DNA from: Austropuccinia psidii
Taxonomy: Eukaryota > Basidiomycota > Pucciniomycetes > Pucciniales > Sphaerophragmiaceae
Reading direction: 5' to 3'
Assembly (NCBI GenBank): GCA_023105745.1
Contig: JALGQZ010000011.1
Location: 43,430,698-43,494,697, forward strand
DNA: 64,000 bases
Translations under genes and position numbers: made by a program
The notes under the pieces: generated by a model
What the model was told of the DNA's origin: nothing
The model's database searches: none
What the model saw: only the letters and a program-made list of their open reading frames with translations
Shown here: piece by piece, positions 12,096-25,537 of the stretch
Position numbering within the stretch: position 1 is the stretch's first letter
Layout: each line of letters opens with the position of its first letter

Positions 12096-13495
12096 TGTCA
12101 TACTGTGAGTCAAAACCAGAACACAAGCATGACACCAAAATACCATAAACCAATGGTAGAGCAAGAATTCCCACTAAAAATGAGTTTCACCAAAAATACT
12201 CATAAGCGGCATCAAAGTAAAGTGGAAAGTCACCTCTTTCCAAAGATACAACTCCCATAACCATAGGATAAGGAATGAAAAAGTTATTTCAGCTCAAAAG
12301 AAGAACTGAGCATAAACCCTAATTTTCGCCTCTTATCTAAGATCCAGAGGAAAAAGAAGCAACGAATTGAATGGGTTTTTGAATTGAATCTCTCAATAAG
12401 GGCTATCTAATGGTACTAACAAAATTGAGCTAGCATCAAAACTACAGAGGTTATGGCTAAAAATAAGAAAGATAAGGGTGAACAAAAGCATTCACCTCTC
12501 ATTTAACTTTTACATTTCTAGTGTGGGATACCTAAAATTGGGTCTTTTTTGAGATAGAAAAATACTAGCTTCTGATAGTGCCATTCATTTCCTAATACCT
12601 CATCTAGAAAAATTTATGGAGAAAACAAGCTCAATACTGGATCCATAACAAATCCAAAAATTGATAATAAAATTTAAAACTGGTAAAGCTTTGCCATATT
12701 TAATTCTAGATATAAAAATGAGTAACAATTGATTAGAGCTCATCAAGGGCTGCAAAATGAGCCACTTTTGAGTTCTCTATCTTTAAAACTGACAAATATA
12801 TTCAGGATTTAAGATGAAAATCTCACACTAGCCAGTATGAGATCTTACTGTGAAACAGCTTTCCATATTACTGAATTAACAGCTAATCTATTGAATTTAA
12901 TGGCTTTTATTATTTAATTTCTCATAAAATGACAAATAAGAGTCCTAGAGGAATGTTCTGTAAGATTTCTGACATTCCATAAGCAGCAGAACATTCCTGT
13001 AAGCTCCATTGGTGAAAATGTTTACCCTGTATAGGGTAAAAATGTCAACCTGTGGTTATAAAACCACATTTTCACCCAGTAAAAGTCTGCATTGAGTATA
13101 TAGAACCCCAAAACGGCCCACAGTAGTGAAAGGTTTCACTATGTGGTCATGTGCAGATGTAAGAAACCTCCTACTACCTCAGAACAAGATAAAAGGAGAC
13201 TTTTCCTCACCAAAAGGCAAAATTTATAATCCTTTTCTTAGTATTCTTACACTGTATAACCTCTTAATAAGTTTTATCCTTAGAAATTGACAGGTATGAT
13301 TATAAAATTAATTATTGTGAACCTACAGGTAAACACTGCACCCGGGGCTATCAGTAGTACTCACCATAACTAAAATCTTCAGTATAGCCCTTTTAACAAT
13401 CTTATAATTAATTTCTCACTATTATCATCATGTCACAATCACAGTTATAGCCTGTTATTATCATTTTAAGGCTATATCATAGAGCTAGCCTGACA
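12096..13495 (+). mobile_element. Solo LTR, LTR-1 family
   Basis: The unit starts TGTCATACTGTGAGTC at 12096 and ends CTAGCCTGACA at 13495 (1,400 bp). It is collinear with the LTR at 33931-35345: 'CAAAACCAGA', the 'accATAAACCAATGG' block, the central GTGGTT/AACCAC inverted repeat near 13051, the 'ATAAAAGGAG' TATA-like box near 13190, and the AGCCCTTTTA / CACA block near the end. Flanks are GAAAA (12091-12095) and TAAAA (13496-13500), a 5-bp target duplication with one mismatch. No internal domain adjoins it on either side. It is clearly diverged, hence old. Confidence 0.85.
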
Positions 13496-16400
13496 TAAAA
13501 TATCCACCTAAATTATTCTAGGAATTATTTTTCTTTATACTCTTCTTTCAGGCTCAAAATCAATATAAAAATCTTTATGTACCTCCTAAAAGCATAAAAA
13601 ATAATAATCAGAAAGAATCACCGGAATTGAAATTAAATACTTGATGGTTTAAGTGCAATTGGATTTAAATTCCTTTCATTAAAAGCTATTGGATTAATTA
13701 AAATTAATGTTGACCCAGTTTTTTCAAATTTATTCATCTATATTTAATGCATGGGTGGGTAAATTTTTTTGTTGGGTGGAGTGCTAGTTTAGTTCTGGTA
13801 ATTTTCAAAAGAAATTTTGAGTGAATGGTGAAATATTTTTTAATAAAAGTGGAAATATAAGGTAGGTAGTTTTTCAAAGAAAATATAATTTAATTCAACA
13901 TTATGTTTGTTATTTCAATGAACTTCTTCTTTAAATCCAATTCAAGAGATATAATTAATTTCAGAAGTGCTCCAGTGGATTTTTGAAGCCATAATTTTAC
14001 CATGGTATGGGCTACTTCAAATATGGAAAAGGTGGATTTATGAATATGAAGGTAGTTTTTTCTCCAAGAAGATATGAGTTTTTTTTATTAAAAGGAATAA
14101 ATTAACTCTCTGAGTATTTAAATAAATGAGAATTTTTGATTGATCTTTTTTATTTTGTTCCAATTATTTCTCAAGGATTTTTAGTAATTAAAATACATAA
14201 TTTTAGAATTAAAGAACAAAATTACCTAGAAAAATAATAATGAAATAAGGAAGAAAATTTGAGTAATAACTTAATTAATTCCAATTATATATCAGTTCAT
14301 TAAGGAATTTTCAAGAGATGTATTTCCTTCATTAGGCAAGGAGGAAATTATTTCATATTTCAAAAACAATAATTAGTTTTTCTGTTGAGAAAGAATTTGT
14401 AAATTGAATCTTTTGGGCAAAAATTCTATCAATTTAAATACTAGTAGGTGGGAAAATCATGCAATTCTTGAAGGATTAATTCATTGAATATTCAAAAAAA
14501 AAGGTGATAATATGTTTCAGTCTCTTTTATACTGATTAAAAAGTTAGCGGAGTAATTCTTGTTTCTTCTGGAAAATGTAATAAAATGAGATAAGAAAACT
14601 TTTCTTTTATAATTTATTTTGTTCTTCAAAATATATAAAAGTAAAATGAGTAAATCATTTGAGGAACTGAGAGTTCAGAGGAAAAGTGAAAATTGAGGAT
14701 TTAATGTGATCTTATGGGTCTCTTTCACAGTCAATTAAGAAATAAAAATCCTTTATAATACAAATAAGGGAATCAATTTAACCTTTTCCATGAAGATTTT
14801 GCTTGATAATGTTTTATTTGGCTATATAACTTTTCAATATTTATGGGCCTTTATGCATACCTTTGACTGAAAGAGTGAGCTTAGAAATCTGGGAAATATT
14901 ATTATTAGAAATTTTTAGCAGTGAGGGATGTTCCAAAAGGACAATTGAGAGTCATAGTTGTCATATTTATCCCATGTGAACTGGAATAATTGATGCAACA
15001 GATCTGTCACAAGCAGTTTCAGATTTTTTGTTGCTTATATTTGAACTAAAAGTAGCCAAATCATAACCCCTCTCTAGCTAAATCAAGAAAATCTTGAAAG
15101 AGGTTCCCAGGTATTTCAAACTCACCCTCTTTTAGGGTTTGGAAAATTTTTAGGTATCAATTAGAGTATTTCGAGATGAGGAAAGGGGGTTTTTAGGGAA
15201 ATCTCAGACGCTATAAGAGATTAAAAGTTAAATAAGAGGTAAGATGAGGGTATATGAATAGTAAAAGGTTTGAGTTTTGGGAGTTGTGGTGGTAAGATAT
15301 GGCCAAAGAAGGATAAAAGTGGAATATTATGGAAGTATTTCAGGTAAAATGGGGTGCAATAAATTATGAATGGCCTTTTATAATAAAAAATGGAGTGAAT
15401 AAGAATAAATTAGGAATTAGAAAATTTGAAAAAAATTAATAAATAAGTAAAATCAAAATCAAATGATAAATAATTCAGAGAAAATAGTTTTTTTTATTAA
15501 ACAATAGTAATAACCAGGGTGAAATTCCTTTCACTTTATGAAAACTCAGTCAAAGTGAAATTGAGTCCAAAATATGAAAAAATCACTTCAGAGTTACTTT
15601 CCTGCTGGAGATAAATCACCATAAAATTTGATTAGATCTAAGAGATTAATAATTAAAAGGTTGAATTTCAGTTGTAAGTGATACATTGATTCTCTCAATA
15701 TTATGATAAATGAATAGATTGATAATGAAGATAAAATATTAACCATTAAAAGCATTAATATATTCTTCTTTTAAAGAATTTAATAATTTTTCATATTTTT
15801 CTTAGTATTTCAATAGATATTAATAATTTCATGAAATTCTTCTGGGTAGATTGTGCTTCCTAGTTATAAAATTATAATATAATTTGAAATGGCCATTATG
15901 GAACTACAAATGGAAAGGCTCTTAGAATTAAACATGAAAGGAGGATTGGTGTTAGTTTTAAATTCACAAATTTGACAGGGGCTTGGTTTTTGTAAGGAAA
16001 TTTAATGTTATTTAGATAGAAACCATGGTAAAAAAGTGTAAATTCTTAGAAACCTATCCATAATCACACTTGAGGAGAAATAAAAGAAGTTACCTTTAGT
16101 CTCACTCACCTTTCCAAGATAGATAGAGTACTAGAAGATCAGAGGTAAATTCAAAGAGGGGGATGGAAATTTCATATAATACAGTTGTAATGAAGGTGTT
16201 AGAAATTTAATATGCAATATTAAATAAAGCTATATATGGAAATTTTCATGTTCTAATAATGCCTCATATAAACGTTTTATAGCTTTGCCTCATTATAGAA
16301 ATAAATTCCAAAAATTAAGTTCAATTTCATTGAGTGAATTGTGTTTCCTTTAATTTTATATTTACTCATTGCGGGATTCCTGGTTTCAAATTTAATATAA

Positions 16401-17031
16401 AAAGGTAAAGGCCTCATCTCCTCAACTCAAATTTACTTGGGATAACTTGTACCTAAAAGTAATTGATTATTAATTGTTGAATGAAGATTTCTGATATTGT
16501 TATACCAAGTCAACTTCTTATCAATTGATTTAGATAAAATAAAAAAAGATTTTTAGGAATTTAGATTCTTAAACAACTCTTAAAATTTGGGAGAGGAATT
16601 ACATAAAGATATGCATTGATTTATTTGAATAACCAATCTGAATGATATGAAATATGAAATATGGGTTTTGAATAAAATATTTCTAGCTATATAGAGACTA
16701 GAGGGAAGATAAATTAGAAAAGATAATTCTAATATTTTCAAATACTGGTAATAGTCTGGATTTAGATAATTGAATTTTTTTCCAAAAAAAAGCTATTTTG
16801 GCGAAGATATGAATTGCTTGAAATTCCAAAAACCAAAATTTATTGTATGGATCAATATCAATATGAAGCACAGAGCTACTAATATTCTTGAGAGGAATTT
16901 TATAAAAGCTTCAAGGACTTAAATAATTCAAAAAACTGTTGGAAGCCATTGATTCATATCATAATTGAAGAATTCCATGGAGAAATTCATTCACAGACTT
17001 TGCAGATTATCTTTCAAGTGGTATGTATTTA
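13496..17031. other. AT-rich intergenic sequence
   Basis: There is no open frame of note and no match to the other repeats in the window that I could detect. About 15060-15400 is slightly richer in G and purines and may be a decayed element, but I cannot assign it. Confidence 0.4.
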
Positions 17032-17722
17032 TGTCACAGCCATGGAGACAGGCAGGGAATTACCATTCATTACTAATGGAAAATCCTTCAACACCTAATC
17101 GGCAAGGAGTTTCATGAAAGATTCACCAAATACAGTTCCAAACCCCAATACAGCTCAATACAGGCAAAGCCCAAATACAGGATTCACACCTGTATTGATT
17201 CAAATATCTGTATTGGATACAGCAATACAGTTTCAAATCTCAAATACAGGTTTCTCAATCATACAATCATGGTTTCTCAACACTCAAACTCCAGGCTGGC
17301 ACCTTTTCACATATACCAGCCCTCTTTCACCCACCTGGGGGTTTTTCCCCCAGTTAATTAAAATATTGGATTTATTATTTAATATTATTTTATTTCTCAT
17401 TAAAGAAATATCATTTTATTAATTATTAAGTTAGTCTTTGCCTTCCCTCACCTGTTCAGTAGAGTCCTGGTGGCCATATCCTTCATTAATCCTTTTCTCT
17501 TTTCTGAACAGGTTGAAACAGTGATACAGGATTATTTGTGGTTGGCTCTTTATTATTGCTTTTGTTTTTCTCTCATATCTTTTAATGCTTATTATTTTAT
17601 GACTAGGAATTTATTCTCTTATTTCATTACTCTTATCAATTGAGTATTTATTCTGAGCCCTCCATAAGTAAGTCTGTTCACTCAGTGCCAGGCCCTGTTC
17701 ATTTAGAAGAGCCCCTGTGACA
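17032..17722 (+). mobile_element. Solo LTR, LTR-3 family
   Basis: This 691-bp unit has perfect 8-bp inverted termini, TGTCACAG at the start and CTGTGACA at the end. It is flanked by identical ATTTA 5-bp repeats (17027-17031 and 17723-17727). These are the hallmarks of an LTR inserted by a retroviral-type integrase. The left third contains six AATACAG and two CTGTATT motifs between about 17130 and 17250. A diverged relative lies at about 1852-2622. Family membership beyond 'LTR element' cannot be given because no internal region is present. Confidence 0.9.
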
Positions 17723-17727
17723 ATTTA

Positions 17728-20700
17728 ATGAAATACTTCCTAAGATTTTATAGCTGTTTTAAAAGATGAAATTTCTATAAAAAAATAAGATATCAAATTA
17801 TTTTCACCACTTTTTGGTATATAATTCAAAAAAATGCTAAGAACTTCAATTAAATTAATGGAAATTGGGAGAAATTTGAAAAAATAAAGAAAATATGACT
17901 ATAATGTGATAATGTGCATTTAAAAGATTAGTATAATAAACCTGAAAGAAATTCTCAGTATTCTGCGGCAAATTTTTGAATAGTTAAATAAGTATAGGAT
18001 TCAAACAAAAAATCATCTCTTCATTGACCAAAGGCTATTTGTGATAAAAACTCCAATTTCACTATTCATTAGCAATTTTGTCAATAATATAGTTATTTTG
18101 GAATTAAAAAGATATATTAGTCTTAATAAAATGAAATTTCAAAATTATGAGCTTAAAATATACTATACCTTCAGTGAGGTCCATTTTTAATAAGATAACA
18201 AAGTCACTAGTATTTTTGTCAAAAAATTGATGAAATTGTCAGGTCTTTAGTTTATTGGGTTGAGATATTTTGGAGAAAGAAATTCAATTTTTTGAGTGCG
18301 ATTAGAATTGAATCATTCAGATATTCTGAAAATGATAAATCTTGTCATAGCTAATTCTTCTGAGGATTAAATAAAATAGCTCTTCAAACAGCTCAGAAAA
18401 TAGAATTTCAGAGCTCCTCAATCTAATTTAAAAGCTTTAATATTAGTCAAAATCTGACCTGTACCTAAGTCAAATTGTGGGAAGAAGAAATTTAAGCTTT
18501 GAAAAATGGGGATATTTCAAAGAATACAGGAAAAACTCAAACCCTCCCCAAAAATAATCAAAGAAGATTTTAGAAAGCCAAGATATAAAAATTTCAGCTA
18601 AATGACCACCTGAGTATGAGATTATATTCTAAACTTAAAGTAAATAGCTATATTGGTTCAGATAGGATTCAGCCCTCACTTATCAAATAAGAAGATTATG
18701 GAATCAAATAGTGAACCTCTTTTGAGATAAGTGGTTTTTTTATTAAATGATTAAATACAGAAGTATTTTGAAAGTGAGGATAAAATACTTCTATATATAC
18801 AGCCTTTGAAATTGACTGAATTCCTGGATGTAATGAAAACATGAAGTAAAGTTTTTAATAATCTCAAAGAATTTTTTATTATCAAAGTTAGGGCTTACAT
18901 TATTGAAACCTGGAGGCTTATCCAGGGAAATTTCATATATTTTCACTAATAATTGAGAAAATTTTGTGAAAATGAGGCCTTGGGTATGTCCTGGGGGAAA
19001 AACTTTATATACTTTAGTTGAATATAGAGCTATCAAAATCCTGAAAGACACCTATTTTTGTGCTTCTTTTTCCCACTTAAAACATAATTCATGTTTCATA
19101 TGAACTCCAAAGTAAAAGTTTTGGTTAGGGATTGTAGGAAGTCTCATGGGTATTATGAGAGATTATAGATGGTCTCAGAAAGAGAAGTTTTTATGTAAAT
19201 AAAGTATAATCCACTGTATCCCTGGAAATTGCCCTTTTTCATTTTTTTGTAACTTCCACCATAGTTTATGGTTTATATCAACTCACCAACACCCCCCCGT
19301 TTTAGGAATTATGCATTCTTTTGCACTTTCTGGAAAAGGTTAGTTCCATTTTCATGCAAGGTCTATCAAATGTAACCTTTAAAAATATTCCTTTTCCATT
19401 CTCCTTTTCCCACTTCTACAATAATTCCCGATTTTCAGAAACCAAAAAATAACACATTTGACTGTGGCTCAATCACTTTGAGGGAATACGGAGATCTTCT
19501 GTATATTTTGAGGAGATAATACATGATTCCATGGAAGAGAAATTCATCTAAAGCTTGAGAATTGGCCTCGTCCATGCTTTTTTGCCTTACTTTAACCCTT
19601 AATGATGTTTTGTAAAATACCCATTTTGGCAAGGACTTGGAAAGCTATTGAGAATTATGAAACCTTAAAGATAGTTTTGAGATGATAGTTGATGTTTGAG
19701 GGAAAAAGGAATACACTTTTAATTCCAAAAAGAGCCCTTCCCCAAATTATTTCAACCCAAAGCTGTGAAAAATCATGTTTTTGCACTTCATAACTGACCT
19801 ATTCACTCATAATTTAGATTTTTTTGAAACTTTTAAGGACTTAAAGATGGTCTCAAGAATCTTGATGATGCTTTCATGAACTAATCATCCTGTGGAAATT
19901 CTAAAAGTGAAAGTTTTTCCTACTACCAAAAAATTTGACCTTCCATGGGTTTTCAAGTATAAATTTATCTCTAGATTATAGAGCTTCTTTCAGTATTGAA
20001 TTTCCATATATAATTAACAAATAATATATATTATTATCAAATGAGTCTTGGCTTATTTTGAAATTTAAAGAAGAAAGTTATAATCTCTATATTATCACTC
20101 CCTCCAAAAGTAACAAATTTCTTAATGAATAAGTACCCCATTTATTTAAAGGTATAGCAAGCCCTTTGCATATTATGTAAAATCTTTACTATTTAGTTAG
20201 ATTATGAGATATTGGATCTTGAAAGGATTGCGCTTTTGCATTATCCTTTTTTACACATTTTTGATGAATAAGCATCCTATTTATGTATTACGTCGGCAAT
20301 ATTTTGAAAGACAATTGGATTAAAATATAGAATTGTGAAGTAAAAATGTATCGCGGTATCTCAAATATGCCTTAATAAAGTTATTATATAATTAATAATT
20401 GATTAATGGGTCTTCTTTTGTGTTCTTTTTTAATATTCAACTACAAACCTTGATCGATATTTATGGATAAGTGAAAAGATTCAGGAATTAGTTTTGTGAC
20501 CTGTTACCATCTATATCATTTCATGAGGAGTTCCTGAAGAATATTTTGAAATTTTCGAAAGGCTATTTTTCCTACTTCTGTGATATATCCGATATTATAT
20601 ATCTATGTAATATCACGTTCAGACCAAGTAATGAGACCTTATTTAGTAACAAATGTTTATAAAAATGACCCAAGAGCTTCCAATTACAAAAGAAGAGTCC

Positions 20701-21835
20701 TTGTAGAGTTTTCAAGTATCTCAGGTAAGAGGTCTAATATGGAATACTCAATGAGAATCAATGTGGAATGTAAACAGATATGACATCACAGAGGATCTTT
20801 ACATTGAAAATGAGCCAATGTCCAGTAATACTTTATAATCATTAATTTTGTCAAGTTTTTTTCTTTTCTACTTTTGATTTAGATAATTACATTGGCACAA
20901 TTGGAAAGATTATCATGGCTAGAAAAAAAGAGCTTGCGATTATTCAGTAAAACATAAACTCTAGAAATAAATATAATTCTATTCATGTGTGTCATTGTAT
21001 AAAGGAATGTATCTATAATATCTAAACCTGTTTTTTGGAGTATTAATATTCTAATTATAAGTGTAGCTTTATACTTATCATAGATAAATATCACAGAACT
21101 CTTATAGAGGGAATCCAATTAAGCTAAACCAGGGTTAGCATATCCCGAAACTTTTCTAATGTTCCAGTGATAAAGATATTAATTGAAACTTCACCAAAAT
21201 AATTTACAAGTAAAAACCATATGAAAAAGGGTTTAATCCATATTAATTCAGGATAAAGTTTGTATAAATAAACAATAAAGTTTTTTAAAAAATATATATT
21301 TGATTTTATTGAATTATTTTCTTCCATTTTAAATTTGTATTCATTTAAAGGGGTGCTCACACTGAAGGGTACTGAATCTCAAGAGCTTTAATTATGAAAT
21401 AAGAAATGAAATTATCAGAGTAATAATTTGAAGAAAGCCCAAAATAATTTTCTTATTAGTTTACATTATGTCTCAAGATATTATACAATAAGATCAGAAA
21501 CCTTTCTTAGCTATATGTTATTTCTGTAAATTTATTTTATCCTTTTTATCATAAATATTTTCTTAACTATAACAGCATAAAAATAAATACAAAGATATCA
21601 TGGAATAATATCAAGTTAATATCCATCATTTTTTGAAAAATAGGCAAGAGAAACTTTCTCTTTATTTTTAGCTTTTTCATGATATTCATGATCCTACAAA
21701 GAAATTTGAAGCTAAAGTTGTTGATATATATTCCTAGTTGAATTTTCTGAAATAATGGAGTGATTTTTAATTCTGTACTATTATATATCACCCTATTCAT
21801 GCTAAGCTTCAATTCTCATCGAAAGAAATTTAAAT
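17728..21835. other. AT-rich intergenic sequence with possible decayed coding traces
   Basis: Short minus-strand open frames occur at 18791-19051, 19435-19632, 20879-21118 and 21124-21360. The first contains SLDKPPGFNNVSPNF, faintly like the KPPGPDG region of non-LTR reverse transcriptases, but no catalytic motif is visible. None is supported as a gene. The C-run near 19290-19298 is notable in this AT-rich setting. Confidence 0.3.
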
Positions 21836-22905
21836 TTGATACTCGCCCAGAATGTGAATATTATTGATCAATAATATTTAGCTAGCTGTGAAAGACAGCT
21901 CAGTATGACGCTGGAGTGAACAGATGAATGAATTGGACTATGTCTAATTCTGGATGGGTTAAATGATAATCACGATATGATAAGTTGAATACCACTCTTT
22001 GAGTGGATATCTTGAGGTTGATTCAATCAGGAGATTATTTTTCAGAAAACCTAGTTATAATCCCTGAATATAACTTGATAATCAGTCTTGGAAGTTTTTC
22101 TCAAAAATGTGAGTTAAATTTTATTAATTACAAAAAGAGATAATGAATCACTTGAGAGTTAAGGGTAGACTTTTGTATGCGAATCTTTCTAAAAATAATT
22201 TGTAGCTCAAAATATAGATATATTTTATTCTTAGTTTTTCAATCAATAATTTTACCCTTATTAATTTTGGAGTGAAGATTTATTTTTTTTGAGTAAAAAT
22301 TTGATGTTTATTTTCCTATATTTGGAGCAACTCCTTTGAGGAGTTACATTATTTTGTGTAATATTTGTTATACTTAAAGCCAGAGTTTGAAAAAGAACAA
22401 ATATCGTGTTCATATAAATAGTTATATATATTGAATAATTACCTTGTAGGAAATGATTTTATACAAAGAAGATTTTGAATTATATCCAAAATTTGACATT
22501 TTTTGTTTTGGAATTATAAAGCTTCTAGGGAAAAAAAAATCAATAGCCTATGTATATTGAGTTTTATATTTACCTTTAAATATCATTATCTTTTTTCGTA
22601 ATTAATAAACATTAAATCAAATTTTTGATAAAAACTTCCAAGACTAATGATTAAGCTTTCTTTAGGGATTATATCTAGTTTTACTCAAAACAAGTAATCT
22701 CCTGATTTAACTAACCTCAAGAAATCCACTCAAAGAGTGGTATTCAACTTTTATTTCGTGATTATAATCTTGCCCATCCAAAAGTAGACATTTTCCAATT
22801 AATATATTTTTTTCACGCCAGATTCATACTGAGATGTCTTTCAGAGATACCTAAATATTATTGATAACTAATATTCAGATTCTTAGTGAGTATCAAAGCT
22901 CAAAA
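21836..22905. mobile_element. Foldback element with ~280-bp inverted arms
   Basis: The left arm (about 21836-22115) is matched in reverse complement by the right arm (about 22610-22905). Matching landmarks are TTGATACTC against GAGTATCAA at the tips, CAATAATATTTA, GACAGCTCAGTATGA against CATACTGAGATGTC, CCACTCTTTGAGTGG against CCACTCAAAGAGTGG, and the TTGGAAGTTTT / AAAACTTCCAA inner ends. The spacer is about 490 bp of AT-rich DNA with no transposase. Arm divergence and indels suggest an old non-autonomous foldback or MITE-like element. I could not fix a target duplication. Confidence 0.7.
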
Positions 22906-25537
22906 ATATTCCTTCATTAGTTCAATAAGCAATATTAAAGCTATGGTAGATACACTCAAGGCCCTTATGTTTATTTAGAACTCTATGCCTAAAACAAACT
23001 AAGAAGATGTGCCTTATAAAAAGATTTAGAATCAAAATACAAAAAGGGAAAATAGTAATTTGGGACCCACCCAAGACCCCTTGAGATTTTCCCCTTTTTA
23101 TTTAGGAAATATTGCCAAATGAAACTATTTTAGCCAAAGTCCTTTTTGGGAAAAAATCGTGAGTTTTATTTTTACTTATGAGGGTCTCCAAAATTTTTCA
23201 ATGAATTTTCCATTATCTGCATCCATCTCAAAATAAATATCAGAATCTCAGCGGAAATTTGGCTTGTCTATTTTTAAAGGGAGAAAGGGGTTCCACCACC
23301 AAGGTGGTAGCCAATTTTATAGTTTTATTACCTTTCAATAGGTATAAATGAAGTATTTTATTCTTTAAAAACTTATTTATTACCTTTTTATCGTCTTCTA
23401 TATATATATATTATTATCACCTTAGGCAAAGAATATTCTAAAAAGCTGACTATTGGGCAAATCTTTGGTATTTTCTGCCAAATGTGCAGCGGAAAGAAAA
23501 TGGTAAATGACAGGACTGATTATATTGTAAAAATTACTCCCTTATGAATTCAATATTATAGAAAATTTTAATAAGGGGCTGGTTGATGGTTTTATAAGAC
23601 TTCAATACCTGAGCGGGTATCAAAAATAGCCTTTATGAAAAATAAAGAAATAGAAATCTTAGCCATGTTATTATTTTAACAAGAAATTTCTGGTAATCTA
23701 ATATTAAGAAAGTAATTCTCTCAATAAATATAATTCTCATATTTTAATAATAAATATTTCAAAAATTGATTAATAATAAAATCCCTATAAAATTCATAGC
23801 AATCTATTCACTGTTTGGGTAATGTAGGCTTCTTGATTTGGGTAACGAAATGCTTATAATTTTGAATTATAAGATTTTTATCCTCTTAAGAATAATAATA
23901 CAAATAATTTAATTATTGATTTTTTTTATCTTAATGTTTGTTTTTCAAATGAAATTGCTATAACTTCATTGATGAGTATATTATTATCTTGATCAAAAGA
24001 CTTTTATTGAGATGAAAAGAGCCGTGCTATATTGATATTAAGATCTTCAATATTTAAAGAGACACATTTTACTTCAAAATTCTATGGTAGATTAACATCG
24101 AAAGGGTAAAAACCTGTAATAAATTACGTTTTTTACCATTTTGCTCATATTTATTTGAAATTACTATATTTCCTTACAAACAATAGAGCTACTCAAGAGG
24201 TTTATTAAATTTGATCATCAAACTAAAAATATGGAAATAGAATCAAAGGCTTAAGATCCTTATTTATAACACTATAATCTCTTTTTTCATACTTTATTTT
24301 AGATGAAGGTAAAGTTTCAGGCCAAAAAATTCCTTTTTTTTTATATTGAAAGCCAAGTAATTTTCTTAAGTCTTTGAGGAGATATTGAATGTTTAAAATA
24401 TTTGGCTTTTTTTGTAATAGAAATTTTTGGCCTGTTTTTGTCAAAAAAAGGAAAAGATCAAGCTGAATGTGTTTTTTATTTATCATGTTTTGAAACAGAA
24501 TGGGTATTCCTTCAGTTTTATTTCCCATGGAGCTATCTTGTATATTTAATTATTTATTAAAATAAACGGAAATTTATCATTAGCTTCCAAAAAAATATTC
24601 ATTAATTTTTTTCAAAATCATAAACATAATTATAATATTAATGATATTTTTTTTATTGTATGAAAAAATACTAAATTTCCTTATATTTGAGGAGAGAGAA
24701 GACATAATATTAAATCTCTATTTTAATTTAATGATTATTATAGCTAATCAGCTCAGTTATTCTCATAAATATAGAACAATGGTTAGTTTGTTTGAGGAAA
24801 TTCCCCCCAACTCACATATGTAAGATGTAAATATATATAGATATCTAATAATTTTTTTATTCAAGATCAAGGGATTTATTTTGAGGATTATTCTTTAATT
24901 TATCAGATAGACATAGGAATGGAGAGTATTACAGTATTAATAAGACTTCTGAAAAAATTTCTTGAAAACTTCTCTTAAAAAAAGGCATATTTTGTAAAAG
25001 TGAAGGGTTTTTGAAAAAAACAGTAAAATCGAAATTAATAAAATATATTTTCTCAATATGATTAAATTTTCAAAATAATTTCTGGAATATTTTTCTTTGA
25101 AATGAATTTCTTAAAGCTATGCTTGATTTCTCTGTTTTTTTACTTTCTTAAATTGAAATTGAAGATACTTGTGAGCTCCTTTCTGGGCTCAATATGGATT
25201 TTTGGAAAGGGTAATATTTCAATTATTATTTTGTTTATCAATTAAAATAAATATTAATTGATGTGTATTGCTTAGTCTTAAATTAATGGTTTTAGGGTTC
25301 ATTAGAATCAGAAAAATTCATTATTTTCAAATTTTTGAATTCTGCTATAATTAGAATGAAATATTTATGAAGATATCATGTTTGAAAAAATATTGGAATA
25401 TTTTCTTTTTAACTTAAAAAATCTCATAAATCTTCAAAAAAAAGGTTTTTGATTAGATAATGTTTAATACTATAAAGTATTTCTCATAATTGTTAGGTTT
25501 GTCTATGAAAATCTCAATAATAATACTTATTATTTAT
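22906..25537. other. AT-rich intergenic sequence
   Basis: No gene is supported. A 101-codon minus-strand open frame at 24223-24528 has the phrase KYEKRDYSVINKDLK, loosely like the gypsy RNase H 'KY...RD.EL' block. It has no flanking support in the same frame and could be chance. Confidence 0.35.
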
